In this document: positions 8,791 through 16,941 of the stretch, one piece after another
Numbering within the stretch: position 1 is the first letter of the stretch
Layout: each line of letters starts with the position of its first letter
Assembly: GCF_003390925.1 (NCBI RefSeq)
Contig: NZ_QUBS01000012.1
Coordinates: 1-64,000 of the forward strand
Direction: 5' to 3'
DNA length: 64,000 bases
Source: Trinickia diaoshuihuensis
Lineage (GTDB): Bacteria > Pseudomonadota > Gammaproteobacteria > Burkholderiales > Burkholderiaceae
Notes under the pieces: model-generated
Database searches by the model: none
What the model was told of the DNA's origin: nothing
Seen by the model: the letters and a program-made list of their open reading frames with translations, nothing else
Made by a program: the position numbers and the translations under genes

Positions 8791-8942
8791 GGGCGTCTTG
8801 GTCTGTCTCGATCGAGCGATTGCGCAAGTGCTCGATCCCGGGTTTGGATGGCATATATTCGCATGCCATTCCGAATCGGAGGCGAAAGCCGCGGGAGACG
8901 CTGCGCGGCAGTTCGCCGGCCACTTACACGACCAACGACGAC

Positions 8943-9377
8943 ATGATGAACAAGCTCCTCACGATTTCGATGCTGCTGGCCTGCATCTCGGCGCATGCTA
9001 AAGATAGCGGCGCCGAGCCTCGACCCTATTCCCCTCAGTATTACGCGTGCCTCGACAAGGCCGGACCCACGACGTTCTACGACCAAACGGCCGATTCGAA
9101 CTGCGACGCTGAGGAAGTCAAGGTTCAGAAGAAGCGGATCAACGCGGCATACGGCAAGCTCGTGAAACTATGGAAGAGCAATCCTCAGGAGATCGCAAAG
9201 CTAAACGCCGCACAAAAAGCTTGGGTGCAGTGGCGGGATAGCACCTACGAGCTACTGCAAGAGGCAGGCGGAACAAACGGCCAGGTCGTCTATCTCGTCA
9301 GCTCGAACTTCCTGCTCAGGTCGCTCGTCGATCAAGCCAATCTTCTGGAAACGATCGTCGCCTCGAACGGAGGATGA
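8943..9377 (+). CDS. LprI/DUF1311-like small secreted protein
   Basis: A 144-aa protein. Residues 1-20 (NKLLTISMLLACISAHA after the start) are a Sec signal peptide. The mature part has two conserved-looking cysteines (YYACLDKA and DSNCDAEE) and a helical LNAAQKAWVQWRDSTYELL segment typical of the lysozyme-inhibitor-LprI N-terminal domain family (DUF1311). I placed the start at the ATG of 8943 (a second ATG follows directly at 8946) because upstream in-frame codons would put an Arg-rich 41-residue tail before the signal. Probably periplasmic; role unknown. Confidence 0.75.
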   Translation: MMNKLLTISMLLACISAHAKDSGAEPRPYSPQYYACLDKAGPTTFYDQTADSNCDAEEVKVQKKRINAAYGKLVKLWKSNPQEIAKLNAAQKAWVQWRDSTYELLQEAGGTNGQVVYLVSSNFLLRSLVDQANLLETIVASNGG

Positions 9378-9420
9378 TGAGCGTCCATGAGGAGCCGGCT
9401 CGCGGCAAGTCAGTGCGCGC

Positions 9421-10971
9421 TCATGCAGCGATTCCGGCCCAAACGCCGCTTGCGCTGCCGCGAGTTGCGCGCAAATGCGTGACGCGCGCACCATACGAGA
9501 ACAGCACCGCCGCGCCCAATGCGACGGCATCGATCCCTAGCAGTGCCCAATCATGCTGCTTGATCGAGATCATCATGCCATCGGCGTCCATCACGACATC
9601 CGCCAATACAATGCCCACGCATGCAACGGCTGCGAAGCCCAGCAAATCGCGCGCGGCGAGAATCGGCGCGCGCCACGCGCAATGAACGAGACTAAGCGCG
9701 AACGCCACGCCGAAGACGCAATCCGCTTTGAGGCTCGACACGAGCCGCGCTCCGACGAACGCGACGGCAATCCCGACGCAGGTCCCCACGCAAACGCCCA
9801 CCGTCGCGCGCGCCATGTTGCGCATGGCAAGCGGCTGCATTGCCGCCTGACGCCTGCGCCGTGCCTCGAGCCACATCAGGTTGCCCGTGAACACCATCGC
9901 CGCGCCGCCAAGACCCACCGCAAAGTAGATCCATCGCAACGCAAGCCCACCATAAGTGCCGAAGTGAAGCCCATACATCGCACTGCCGATCGCATGGTTC
10001 GCATCCCGCATACCCGCGTACTGACGCCCTGTTACGACGCCGCTCGTCAACCGCAACTCGACGGCGCCGCGCGTACCGAGGGCTTTCGGGACGTTGCCCC
10101 ACACCTCGGCCGTACCCGTCGGCTTCCCATAATCGACGAACGTGACCCACTCCGGTTCGAGACCGGGTACTTCGTGCCGCGCGGCCGCGAGAAGGCCGGC
10201 CGCATCTACCGGCGCCAGGTTGGCTCGCGCCTGCGAAGCAGGGGCGAAGACGGCGCTGGGAGACCACATGTCAGGCAACGCCGCCGCGAGTTGATGCCCG
10301 AACGCCACGTTAAAGATGAAAGCGATCACCGTGGTTAAACACATGAACGCGCCGGTGACGGCAATCATCGCGTAGAACGGCAACGCAAAAAGGCCGAGCG
10401 CATTGTGCGCGTCCTGCCAAAATCGCTTGCGATTCGGGCCGGGCCGCAGCGCGAAAATATCCTTCGCCAATCGCGGCCAGTGCAAGAACAAGCCGCTCAG
10501 CATTGCAAAGCCGAAGGCAATCGACACCGCACCCATCAGGTACATGCCGAAAGGCGGCACCGCAAGCGCGTAGTGAAGTCTGTTGAGGAATACGGAGAGT
10601 CTTGGCGTGTCGAGCAACACCAGCCCGGAAGCAGAGGCGCGAGCCGGCCCCGACCGCCGGTCCAGCGCCGCGAAACGCCAGCGGCCCTGTTCGAACCAAA
10701 ACGCCGTCGGATCGGGCATGGCGGCGCTCGGCCACATCACGCCGAGCCGGGCGGCAGCGGATGGATGCGCGGCCAGCACCGACGCAACCAAGCGGTCGAC
10801 ATCCTTATCCGATGGTTGCAGATGGCGCGCCTCGGGACGCTCCCAACAAGCGATATTGTCTTGAAACATCGTCAGCGCGCCGGCGAGAAACGCGACGAAG
10901 AGTGCAAGACCGGCGACGATGCCCGTCCACGTATGCACCCATTGATAGGCCCGCAGCGTTTGCGCTTTCAT
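9421..10971 (-). CDS. PepSY-associated transmembrane protein (iron-uptake operon)
   Basis: A 516-aa inner-membrane protein with an N-terminal TM helix (WVHTWTGIVAGLALFVAFLA), a PepSY-like periplasmic region, HDAHNALG-type helices (WQDAHNALGLFALPFY, about residues 190-205) and further TM helices toward the end. PepSY-TM proteins (PiuB-like) sit beside siderophore receptors and are thought to reduce ferric siderophores or assist iron release at the inner membrane. It is the last gene of a four-gene minus-strand operon headed by a TonB-dependent receptor; the preceding gene ends 2 nt upstream. The C-terminal 120 residues add four more hydrophobic helices. Confidence 0.83.
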   Translation of the reverse strand: MKAQTLRAYQWVHTWTGIVAGLALFVAFLAGALTMFQDNIACWERPEARHLQPSDKDVDRLVASVLAAHPSAAARLGVMWPSAAMPDPTAFWFEQGRWRFAALDRRSGPARASASGLVLLDTPRLSVFLNRLHYALAVPPFGMYLMGAVSIAFGFAMLSGLFLHWPRLAKDIFALRPGPNRKRFWQDAHNALGLFALPFYAMIAVTGAFMCLTTVIAFIFNVAFGHQLAAALPDMWSPSAVFAPASQARANLAPVDAAGLLAAARHEVPGLEPEWVTFVDYGKPTGTAEVWGNVPKALGTRGAVELRLTSGVVTGRQYAGMRDANHAIGSAMYGLHFGTYGGLALRWIYFAVGLGGAAMVFTGNLMWLEARRRRQAAMQPLAMRNMARATVGVCVGTCVGIAVAFVGARLVSSLKADCVFGVAFALSLVHCAWRAPILAARDLLGFAAVACVGIVLADVVMDADGMMISIKQHDWALLGIDAVALGAAVLFSYGARVTHLRATRGSASGVWAGIAA

Positions 10972-10973
10972 CG

Positions 10974-11237
10974 TCAAATCGCCGAGCCGATCAATTTCGC
11001 GCAACATAGAAGCGCGAACGCGGCGAGGTTGCCGCCGGCCAGATAGATGGCGAGGCGGCGTCGCGCAGCAACGGCGAGCCACCACGACGCCATGCCGATC
11101 CACACCGGTATCGACAGCGCCATCGCGCCGATCGCCCAGTGCCGCCAGCCGCCCGGCAGCAGCAGGGCGAATGCGGCGCATAGCGCGACCGAGAACGGCA
11201 GCGCCGCCATCGATACGATCAAGAAGCGCAGCGGCAC
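10974..11237 (-). CDS. Small membrane protein, DUF3649-like
   Basis: An 87-aa protein with about three hydrophobic helices (SMAALPFSVALCAAFALLL, AIGAMALSIPVWIGMAS, YLAGGNLAAFALLC). I chose the GTG at 11237 because GAGGAGGG lies 6 nt upstream. It overlaps the preceding gene by 19 nt and ends 2 nt before the PepSY gene, so translation is likely coupled. DUF3649 proteins occupy this position next to PepSY proteins in iron operons; family assignment is by position, size and hydrophobic pattern. No function is established. Confidence 0.62.
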   Translation of the reverse strand: MPLRFLIVSMAALPFSVALCAAFALLLPGGWRHWAIGAMALSIPVWIGMASWWLAVAARRRLAIYLAGGNLAAFALLCCAKLIGSAI

Positions 11238-11515
11238 GCGCGCCCTCCTCGCACTCGCGCACGCATGCGCCGAGCGGCCTCGACGGCGAACGGCATTACG
11301 CTGCAACTCGCACCGATCGAGACGCATGCCACGCACAAACCCGGGACCCAACCATACGTCCCGACCCACTGCTCGGCCGCGGCGAAGGCGAACCCAACAG
11401 CGGCGCCGGCGCTCCGACGGCGGTGTAGGGTCCCATTGGACGGACCCGACGGCGACGCGCGCCACGCGAGCGCGGCCGCGCCGACGCTAGCGGCGAACGC
11501 AATGCAATCGCTCAT
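11219..11515 (-). CDS. Small membrane protein of the siderophore receptor operon, unknown
   Basis: A 98-aa protein with two predicted hydrophobic stretches (FAASVGAAALAW near the N-terminus and WVPGLCVACVSIGASCSVM near residue 60-80) and a basic Arg-rich C-terminus. It sits between a TonB-dependent receptor and the DUF3649-like gene, where a DUF3325-type protein is often found, but I do not see the family's characteristic residues and leave it unassigned. A GGGAAG ribosome site precedes the ATG at 11515. Confidence 0.55.
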   Translation of the reverse strand: MSDCIAFAASVGAAALAWRASPSGPSNGTLHRRRSAGAAVGFAFAAAEQWVGTYGWVPGLCVACVSIGASCSVMPFAVEAARRMRARVRGGRACRCAS

Positions 11516-11570
11516 GTTCGATGCTTCCCGGTATAGCTCGCCATAAACGTTCGAAGTCCCGACGCAACGC

Positions 11571-13751
11571 TCAGAAATCGGTCGAGAGCGAGAACATCGC
11601 CGTGCGCGGCGCCCCTTGCGTCAGATAGCCGCCGAGCGTCGAACTCCAATAAGCGTGATTGCCGACGTTGAGCACCATCGCGCGAAGCTCCGTCTCATGA
11701 CCGAACACCTTGCGGCGATAACGCGCGCCCACGTCGAAACGCGTCCACGGCGCGATCGACAGCCGGTTGGCCACGTCGAGGTATTGCGTGCTGGTATAGG
11801 TGGCGCGGCCCATCAGCGTGAAGCCTGTCAGCCCCGGAACATCCCACTCGCCGTTGAACGTGAACATATAGCGCGGCACGCCGATCGGCCGATTGCCATC
11901 ATTGATTCCACCCGCCGTGCCGCGCAACGTCGCGTCGATCAGCGTTCCCCCGGCAATGAGCCGTACGCCCTTGACCGGCTCGCCGAACATCGACACTTCG
12001 ATGCCGCGATGGCGTTGATCGCCGTTCGTCCCGTAAATTTGCGTCGCCGGATCGACATAGGCCGAAGGCTGGTTGATCTGATAGACGGCGAAGGACGCGC
12101 CGTAGCGCTCGGCGTCGTACTTCACGCCCGCCTCGACTTGGCGCGCATGGTACGGCGCGAGCATTTGATTCGCATTAAGCGCCGTCGAAGGCGCCTGCCC
12201 GCCTTGCGACAACGCTTCCGTACGATTCAAGTAGAACGAGAGATGCCGCCACGGTTTGACCACGAGTCCGAACACGGGCGTCGTGGCGGAGCGATCGTAG
12301 ACGGAGGTCGACGCCCCCGTGTAGTCGTAATCGGTCACGTGCAGCTTTTGATAGCGGGCGCCTAGCGTGAACAACACGCGATCGTTCAACAGCCCGAGCG
12401 TGTCCGCGACGGCAGCGCTGCGCATCAACGTCGTGCTGACCAATCCCGGATCGGCCAAATTGCCGCCCGAGAATATGCCGGCCGGCTGCGGTACTTGCAC
12501 GGTGTCGTACAGGCTCGTCGGGAAGGTCCCCGACATGTCGTAGGCGCTATACGTATCCAAATGCGACACCGAAACGCCCGCGCTGAGCCTGTGCGTCACC
12601 GCGCCGGTGGCAAACGCGCCGCGCACGCCCGCCTCGCCGGCTAGGCCGTCCGCTTTGTAAGGCACGCCGAGCCGATAGCCCGAGGTTGAGGTGGGCGAAA
12701 CGAAGGTGGGCGATTCGTATTGTCCGCTTTCGTTGTCGTGATGCAACCCGGCGCTCAGGTACGCCGTCCAGCCCGGCAGGAAGTCGTATTCGGCTCGGGC
12801 CATCGCAAGCGTGTCCTCGAGCGTGCTGTTGTTCCATGCCTGCGTGTAGTTGTAGCTCGCGGAAGGCACGGCGGGAATCGTGTCGCCCCGCACGTAGACG
12901 ACCGAGCGTCCGTCCGTGATGCGCTCGCGCTGATAGACGAAATCGCCGTACAGCCGCAGCTTCTCGCCGCGGTAATCGAGCGACACCGATGTCATCGCAT
13001 CCCGCCGATGTTCGCCGTCGATCGAGGTCTCGCCGCCGTGGGCGGCCGAATTGACTCGAATGCCGAATTGATCGCGATCGCCGAAGCGCCGGCCGACATC
13101 GACGTGCGCGCCCACTTCGCCGGAGGCGGTCCCTTCCAGCGTCAGCCTCGTAAGCGGTTTGTCGTCGGCCCGCTTCAGTTGAAGATCGATGCCGCCTCCC
13201 ACGCCGGAACTCGCGGGCGGCACCCCGCCGACGAACGAATTCGCTCCTCGGAAGACATCCACCCGTTCGAGGGCTTCGGTCATCACGAGCTGACGCGGCA
13301 CGATGCCGTACAAGCCGTTCATCGAAATATCGTCGCCTTGCAGCGGAAACCCGCGCACGACGAACGTTTGCGAGAAATTGCCGAAGCCGAACGCGCTGCG
13401 CACGGCCGGATCGTTCGCGATCACATCGGCGAGCGTGCGCGCCTGTTGCTGCTCGATCAGCCGCGACGTATAGCTCGTAACGGTGAACGGCATATCGAGG
13501 TTCGCCTGCCGGCCGAGTACGCCGTACTCGGCACCTCGCGCGACCTGTCCGCCGGCAAAGGCCGGTGCGTAGTCGCCAGGCAATGCCTGTGCTTTGTCTT
13601 TGATCGTAATGGTCGGCAACGCGGCCGAGGCATCGGCTTGCGCCGCGACCTGGCCGGTCACTGTCGCGAGCACGGCTCCGGCGACAGAGATAGGAAGAAG
13701 CCGGCGCCTGCGCACGACACCGCGAACCACACCCCGAGAACGAATCGACAT
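11571..13751 (-). CDS. TonB-dependent siderophore receptor (FhuE/FpvA-like)
   Basis: A 726-aa outer-membrane receptor that takes up a ferric siderophore with energy from TonB. It has a basic signal peptide ending at VAAQA (about residue 38), a plug domain (MPFTVTSYTSRLIEQQQART, VIANDPAVRSAFGFGNFSQT, FVVRGFPLQGDDISMNGLYG, then ERVDVFRGANSFVGGVPP) and a C-terminal barrel ending in aromatic Phe, as needed for BAM insertion. Length and plug sequence fit the ferric-coprogen/hydroxamate receptor group; the exact ligand is unknown. First gene of the iron operon, preceded by a Fur-like site. Confidence 0.9.
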   Translation of the reverse strand: MSIRSRGVVRGVVRRRRLLPISVAGAVLATVTGQVAAQADASAALPTITIKDKAQALPGDYAPAFAGGQVARGAEYGVLGRQANLDMPFTVTSYTSRLIEQQQARTLADVIANDPAVRSAFGFGNFSQTFVVRGFPLQGDDISMNGLYGIVPRQLVMTEALERVDVFRGANSFVGGVPPASSGVGGGIDLQLKRADDKPLTRLTLEGTASGEVGAHVDVGRRFGDRDQFGIRVNSAAHGGETSIDGEHRRDAMTSVSLDYRGEKLRLYGDFVYQRERITDGRSVVYVRGDTIPAVPSASYNYTQAWNNSTLEDTLAMARAEYDFLPGWTAYLSAGLHHDNESGQYESPTFVSPTSTSGYRLGVPYKADGLAGEAGVRGAFATGAVTHRLSAGVSVSHLDTYSAYDMSGTFPTSLYDTVQVPQPAGIFSGGNLADPGLVSTTLMRSAAVADTLGLLNDRVLFTLGARYQKLHVTDYDYTGASTSVYDRSATTPVFGLVVKPWRHLSFYLNRTEALSQGGQAPSTALNANQMLAPYHARQVEAGVKYDAERYGASFAVYQINQPSAYVDPATQIYGTNGDQRHRGIEVSMFGEPVKGVRLIAGGTLIDATLRGTAGGINDGNRPIGVPRYMFTFNGEWDVPGLTGFTLMGRATYTSTQYLDVANRLSIAPWTRFDVGARYRRKVFGHETELRAMVLNVGNHAYWSSTLGGYLTQGAPRTAMFSLSTDF

Positions 13752-13836
13752 AGTTATTTAACGGACAACGAAACTTGTTGAGGCCACCGCCCGCGTTGGG
13801 ACGTCGCGAATTTTGAGATAGAGCGAATGATAAATA

Positions 13837-13865
13837 CAAATGCGAACCATTGCTATTCTCATTTG
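13837..13865 (-). promoter_or_regulatory. Fur-box-like site upstream of the siderophore receptor
   Basis: On the minus strand the stretch reads AATGAGAATAGCAATGGTTC followed by GCATTTG, close to tandem NATWAT-type Fur hexamers with the AATGAGAAT half site common in beta-proteobacteria. It lies about 90-115 bp before the receptor start, where repression by Fe-Fur is expected. Confidence 0.6.
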
Positions 13866-13948
13866 TGAAACGACACAATCCGTTCACGCCGGCGCGCCGG
13901 TGCCGCGATTTTGCCTCTCCGGCGCACGCATGATTGACAATATCCATG

Positions 13949-13959
13949 TTGTATAACAA
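13949..13959. promoter_or_regulatory. TTGT-N3-ACAA operator candidate, lactonase promoter
   Basis: TTGTATAACAA, an 11-bp palindrome with 4-bp arms, 74 bp before the lactonase ATG. It lies between TTGACA (13934-13939) and AACAAT (13958-13963), an 18-bp spaced promoter candidate. The same TTGT-N3-ACAA pattern recurs at 24028 and 30015. Likely bound by the GntR/FadR regulator encoded at 15113. Confidence 0.5.
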
Positions 13960-14032
13960 CAATTGCACGAAATTGAATCGAGGCGATCGATGCAGCGCGC
14001 GCTAATATCGCCTCGCACGCAACGGACTAGCC

Positions 14033-14986
14033 ATGACCGACGACACGAGCCCGGCGCAACCCTATCGCCTGGAGCAACGGCACCCGCGGCGTTGCGCCGT
14101 CGGGGAAAGTCCCGTTTGGCGGGCCTCGGAACGCGCGCTGTACTGGGTGGACATACCGGCGCAAACGATCATCCGCTACGAGCTCGCCCGCGCTCGCCGC
14201 ACGCAGTGGACATTGCCCGAGCGCGTGGGCTGCATCGCGTTCGACCGCGCCGGCACCGTACTGGCCGCGCTCGAGACGGGGTTATTCGCCGTTGAACTGC
14301 ACGAGTGCGAAGCCCCTGCGCACGATGAAGAAAGCTCGGACGGACACGTCGGCGCTGCGACGCTGCGGCGCCTCGCATCCGTTACGCACGAGGCCGAGCG
14401 CATGCGCTTCAACGACGGGCGTTGCGATCGTCAGGGCCGGTTCTGGGCCGGCACGATGGTGCAAGACACCGCCGAGCCTCATCCCGCCGGCAAGCTCTAT
14501 CGGTACAGTCAGTCATCGGGGCTTTCCGCGCCGGTCGTCACGGGTCTTTGCACGCAAAACGGCCTGGCTTGGTCGCCCGACGGGCGCACGATGTACTTAT
14601 CCGATTCACATGCCTCGAGCCGGCTCATTTGGGCGTTTGACTACGACGTCGATGACGGCTTGCCGACGAACCGGCGCGTGTTCGCCGATTTGCACGACTA
14701 CGCGGGCCGCCCGGACGGCGCGGCCATCGACGCGGACGGCTGCTATTGGACCTGCGCGAACGACGCCGGCCTGCTTCTTCGCTTCACGCCCGGTGGACGG
14801 CTCGACCGCGAAATCGCTTTGCCGGCCGCGAAGCCGGCAATGTGCGCTTTCGGCGGCGACCGTCTCGATACGCTATTCGTGACGACCATTTGCCCGCCTT
14901 CCGTAGGCGAACACGACGGTTACGTCTTGGCGCTGCATCCCGGCGTGCGCGGCTTGCCGGAGCCCGAATTCGCGGGGACGCTATAA
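14033..14986 (+). CDS. SMP-30/gluconolactonase family sugar lactonase
   Basis: A 317-aa six-bladed beta-propeller lactonase that opens aldono- or aldaro-lactones with a divalent metal. Metal and active-site motifs are visible: GESPVWRASERALYWVD (ligand Glu, about residues 24-40), FNDGRCDRQGRFWAGTM (ligand Asn/Asp, about 126-142) and GLAWSPDGRTMYLSDSHASS (Asp, about 177-196). In this island it would hydrolyse the galactaro- or glucarolactone made by uronate dehydrogenase; L-arabinolactone is the alternative given the IlvD/DHDPS/dehydrogenase genes. A TTGT-N3-ACAA site stands in its promoter. It is followed by the gntR gene on the same strand after 126 bp. Confidence 0.85.
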   Translation: MTDDTSPAQPYRLEQRHPRRCAVGESPVWRASERALYWVDIPAQTIIRYELARARRTQWTLPERVGCIAFDRAGTVLAALETGLFAVELHECEAPAHDEESSDGHVGAATLRRLASVTHEAERMRFNDGRCDRQGRFWAGTMVQDTAEPHPAGKLYRYSQSSGLSAPVVTGLCTQNGLAWSPDGRTMYLSDSHASSRLIWAFDYDVDDGLPTNRRVFADLHDYAGRPDGAAIDADGCYWTCANDAGLLLRFTPGGRLDREIALPAAKPAMCAFGGDRLDTLFVTTICPPSVGEHDGYVLALHPGVRGLPEPEFAGTL

Positions 14987-15112
14987 CGAACGGCTCCCAC
15001 GCCAGCGGCTGCGATGCGGCTCGGAACGCACATTCATTCGCGCACGAATACGGCCCCATCGAGCGGCACGCTATGATTTACGACTTGCCGTGACTTACAA
15101 TCGGCCATACAC

Positions 15113-15829
15113 ATGACAACTCATCCCACCACGCCCCACATGGCCGAGCAAAAAGCGCCGCGTATGCCGGCGCGCATTTACAGCGACATCCTCAACCGAA
15201 TCATCGACGGCGAATACAAGGAAGGGGAGCGGTTGCCGACCGAGCACGCGCTGGCCGAACGTTTCGCGACCTCGCGTCCGACCGTGCGCGAGGCGCTCGC
15301 GCAACTGCGCGCGGATGGGATCATCGAGACGCGCCATGGCTCGGGCACGACCGTCGTGCGCCGCCCCGATCCGGACGTGCGCCGGTTCGCACCGCTCGAA
15401 ACGCTGTCGGACATTCGGCGCTGCTATGAGTATCGCGTCGTCATCGAATCGGGCGCCGCCGCGCTCGCCGCCGAAAAAGCCGACGAAGACGATATTGCCG
15501 CGATCCGCCGCGAATGGGACAACTTGCAGACGATCGTTGAAACGTCGGGCATCGGCGCCAAAGACGACTTCGCGTTTCACCTTGCCGTCGCCCGAGCCTC
15601 CAAAAACCAATTTTTCGTGGCCGGGTTGTCGGCGATTCAAGAGCAGATGGTCTTCAGCATGAACCTATCGCGCAATCTCTCGCTCGTGAAATCGATCGAA
15701 CGGCAGCGCGTCGTGCAGCAAGAGCATCTCGAGGTACTGCAAGCCATCGAGGAACGCGATCCCCAACGCGCGACGCGCGCCATGCGCGATCACCTGGAAC
15801 ACGCGTTGAGCCGCATGTTCGGCTCGTAA
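15113..15829 (+). CDS. GntR/FadR-family regulator of the uronate island
   Basis: A 238-aa one-component regulator: N-terminal winged helix (about residues 18-85, LPTEHALAERFATSRPTVRE, GIIETRHGSGTTV) and an all-helical FCD ligand domain (about 95-225) with metal/ligand residues in DDFAFHLAVARA and the late RDHLEHAL helix. FCD members such as UxuR/ExuR/LgoR respond to sugar acids, which fits the surrounding uronate genes. A degenerate half-site (ACTTACAA, 15093-15100) precedes its start, compatible with autoregulation. It probably represses by binding TTGT-N3-ACAA; effector unknown. Confidence 0.88.
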   Translation: MTTHPTTPHMAEQKAPRMPARIYSDILNRIIDGEYKEGERLPTEHALAERFATSRPTVREALAQLRADGIIETRHGSGTTVVRRPDPDVRRFAPLETLSDIRRCYEYRVVIESGAAALAAEKADEDDIAAIRREWDNLQTIVETSGIGAKDDFAFHLAVARASKNQFFVAGLSAIQEQMVFSMNLSRNLSLVKSIERQRVVQQEHLEVLQAIEERDPQRATRAMRDHLEHALSRMFGS

Positions 15830-16130
15830 GCCGAACCTCCGCGCGCAGCGGACCCCGCCGTGCGAAAAAAAGTAGGGGCGCCCCTGGCGGTTCGGCGAGC
15901 CGCCTCTGTCTTCCTCGCCTCACCCCCCCCTGACCCCTGCGGCCACCTAGGGAAATTACCGAGCTCACCGTGATTTGCTTGACAACTTGCGGCAACATGC
16001 CGCACGATGTCTTACATGATCGGGAGGTCGGCCCGCTCCGCTCAAGATCGATGCGCGCTTTTGATACGCCGCACTCCACGCTTTGCGCCGCAAGCGACCG
16101 GAATCTCCCGCCCGCCCCACGAGACACACG
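15830..16130 (+). promoter_or_regulatory. Promoter region of the hyi-garL operon
   Basis: A 301-bp gap. It holds TTGACA (15979-15984), an 18-bp spaced weak -10 CACGAT (16003-16008), a perfect 7-3-7 dyad TGCGGCA-ACA-TGCCGCA at 15988-16004 between them, and ATGTCTTACAT at 16007-16017, a variant of the TTGT-N3-ACAA palindrome. The upstream half (15830-15960) contains only a loose inverted repeat CCGAACC/GGTTCGG and C-runs. Confidence 0.5.
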
Positions 16131-16907
16131 ATGACGAAACTCTGCGCGAACCTCACGATGCTGTTCGGCGAGGTGGATTTTATGGACCGCTTCGCCCTCG
16201 CGGCCAATGCCGGTTTCAAAGGCGTCGAATTTTTGTTTCCTTACGCCTACGATAAACATCGGCTCGCCGAGGCGCTCCATGCGCACGGTCTCACCCAAGT
16301 GCTGCACAACTTGCCGGCAGGCGATTGGGCCGGCGGCGAACGCGGCATCGCCTGCCTACCCGATCGTATCGGAGAGTTTCAAGACGGCGTGGGTACGGCG
16401 ATCGAATACGCGCACGCGTTGGGCTGCAAGCAGTTGAACGTATTGGCCGGCATCGCGCCTGCCGGCGCGGCGCCCGAGACGATTCGCGAAACGTTTGTCG
16501 CCAACGTGAAGTTCGCCGCCCAAGCATTGGCCGATGCCGGCATCCGCCTTTTGATCGAACCGATCAATACCTACGATATCCCGGGCTTTTACGTCAGTCG
16601 TTCGCAACAAGCGCTCGAGTTGATCGAAGCAAGCGGGAGCGAAAACCTGTTTCTGCAATACGACGTCTATCACATGCAGCGGATGGAGGGCGAGCTTGCC
16701 GCCACCATCGAACGGCACTTGCCGAAGATCGCGCACATGCAGCTCGCGGACAACCCCGGCCGCCATGAACCGGGCACCGGCGAGATCAACTACCCGTTCC
16801 TGTTCGCCCATATCGAGAAGCTCGGCTACGAGGGATGGATCGGCTGCGAATACAAGCCCGCCACGACGACGGCCGCGGGCCTGCACTGGGCCGCGGATTA
16901 TCTCTGA
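16131..16907 (+). CDS. hyi: Hydroxypyruvate isomerase / 2-oxo-tetronate isomerase family
   Basis: A 258-aa TIM-barrel of the xylose-isomerase-like (AP endonuclease 2) family that interconverts hydroxypyruvate and tartronate semialdehyde, or acts on 2-oxo-tetronates (OtnI). Family landmarks: ANLTMLFGEVDFMDRFALAA at the N-terminus, LIEPINTYDIPGFYVS with catalytic Glu (about residues 141-156), QYDVYHMQRMEG and the second catalytic Glu in GWIGCEYKP near the end. The ATG at 16131 matches the family start. It leads a tight operon with glxR and then a transporter, uronate dehydrogenase and aldolase, where tartronate semialdehyde arises from the aldolase. Confidence 0.88.
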   Translation: MTKLCANLTMLFGEVDFMDRFALAANAGFKGVEFLFPYAYDKHRLAEALHAHGLTQVLHNLPAGDWAGGERGIACLPDRIGEFQDGVGTAIEYAHALGCKQLNVLAGIAPAGAAPETIRETFVANVKFAAQALADAGIRLLIEPINTYDIPGFYVSRSQQALELIEASGSENLFLQYDVYHMQRMEGELAATIERHLPKIAHMQLADNPGRHEPGTGEINYPFLFAHIEKLGYEGWIGCEYKPATTTAAGLHWAADYL

Positions 16908-16941
16908 CCGAGCGCACGAGCGCTCACGCGAGGACACACAG

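Noticed and set aside
15831-15895. Inverted repeat CCGAACC/GGTTCGG plus the palindrome GGGGCGCCCC after the gntR gene
   Set aside because: A 51-base loop and no T-run make a terminator unlikely; GC palindromes are frequent by chance here.
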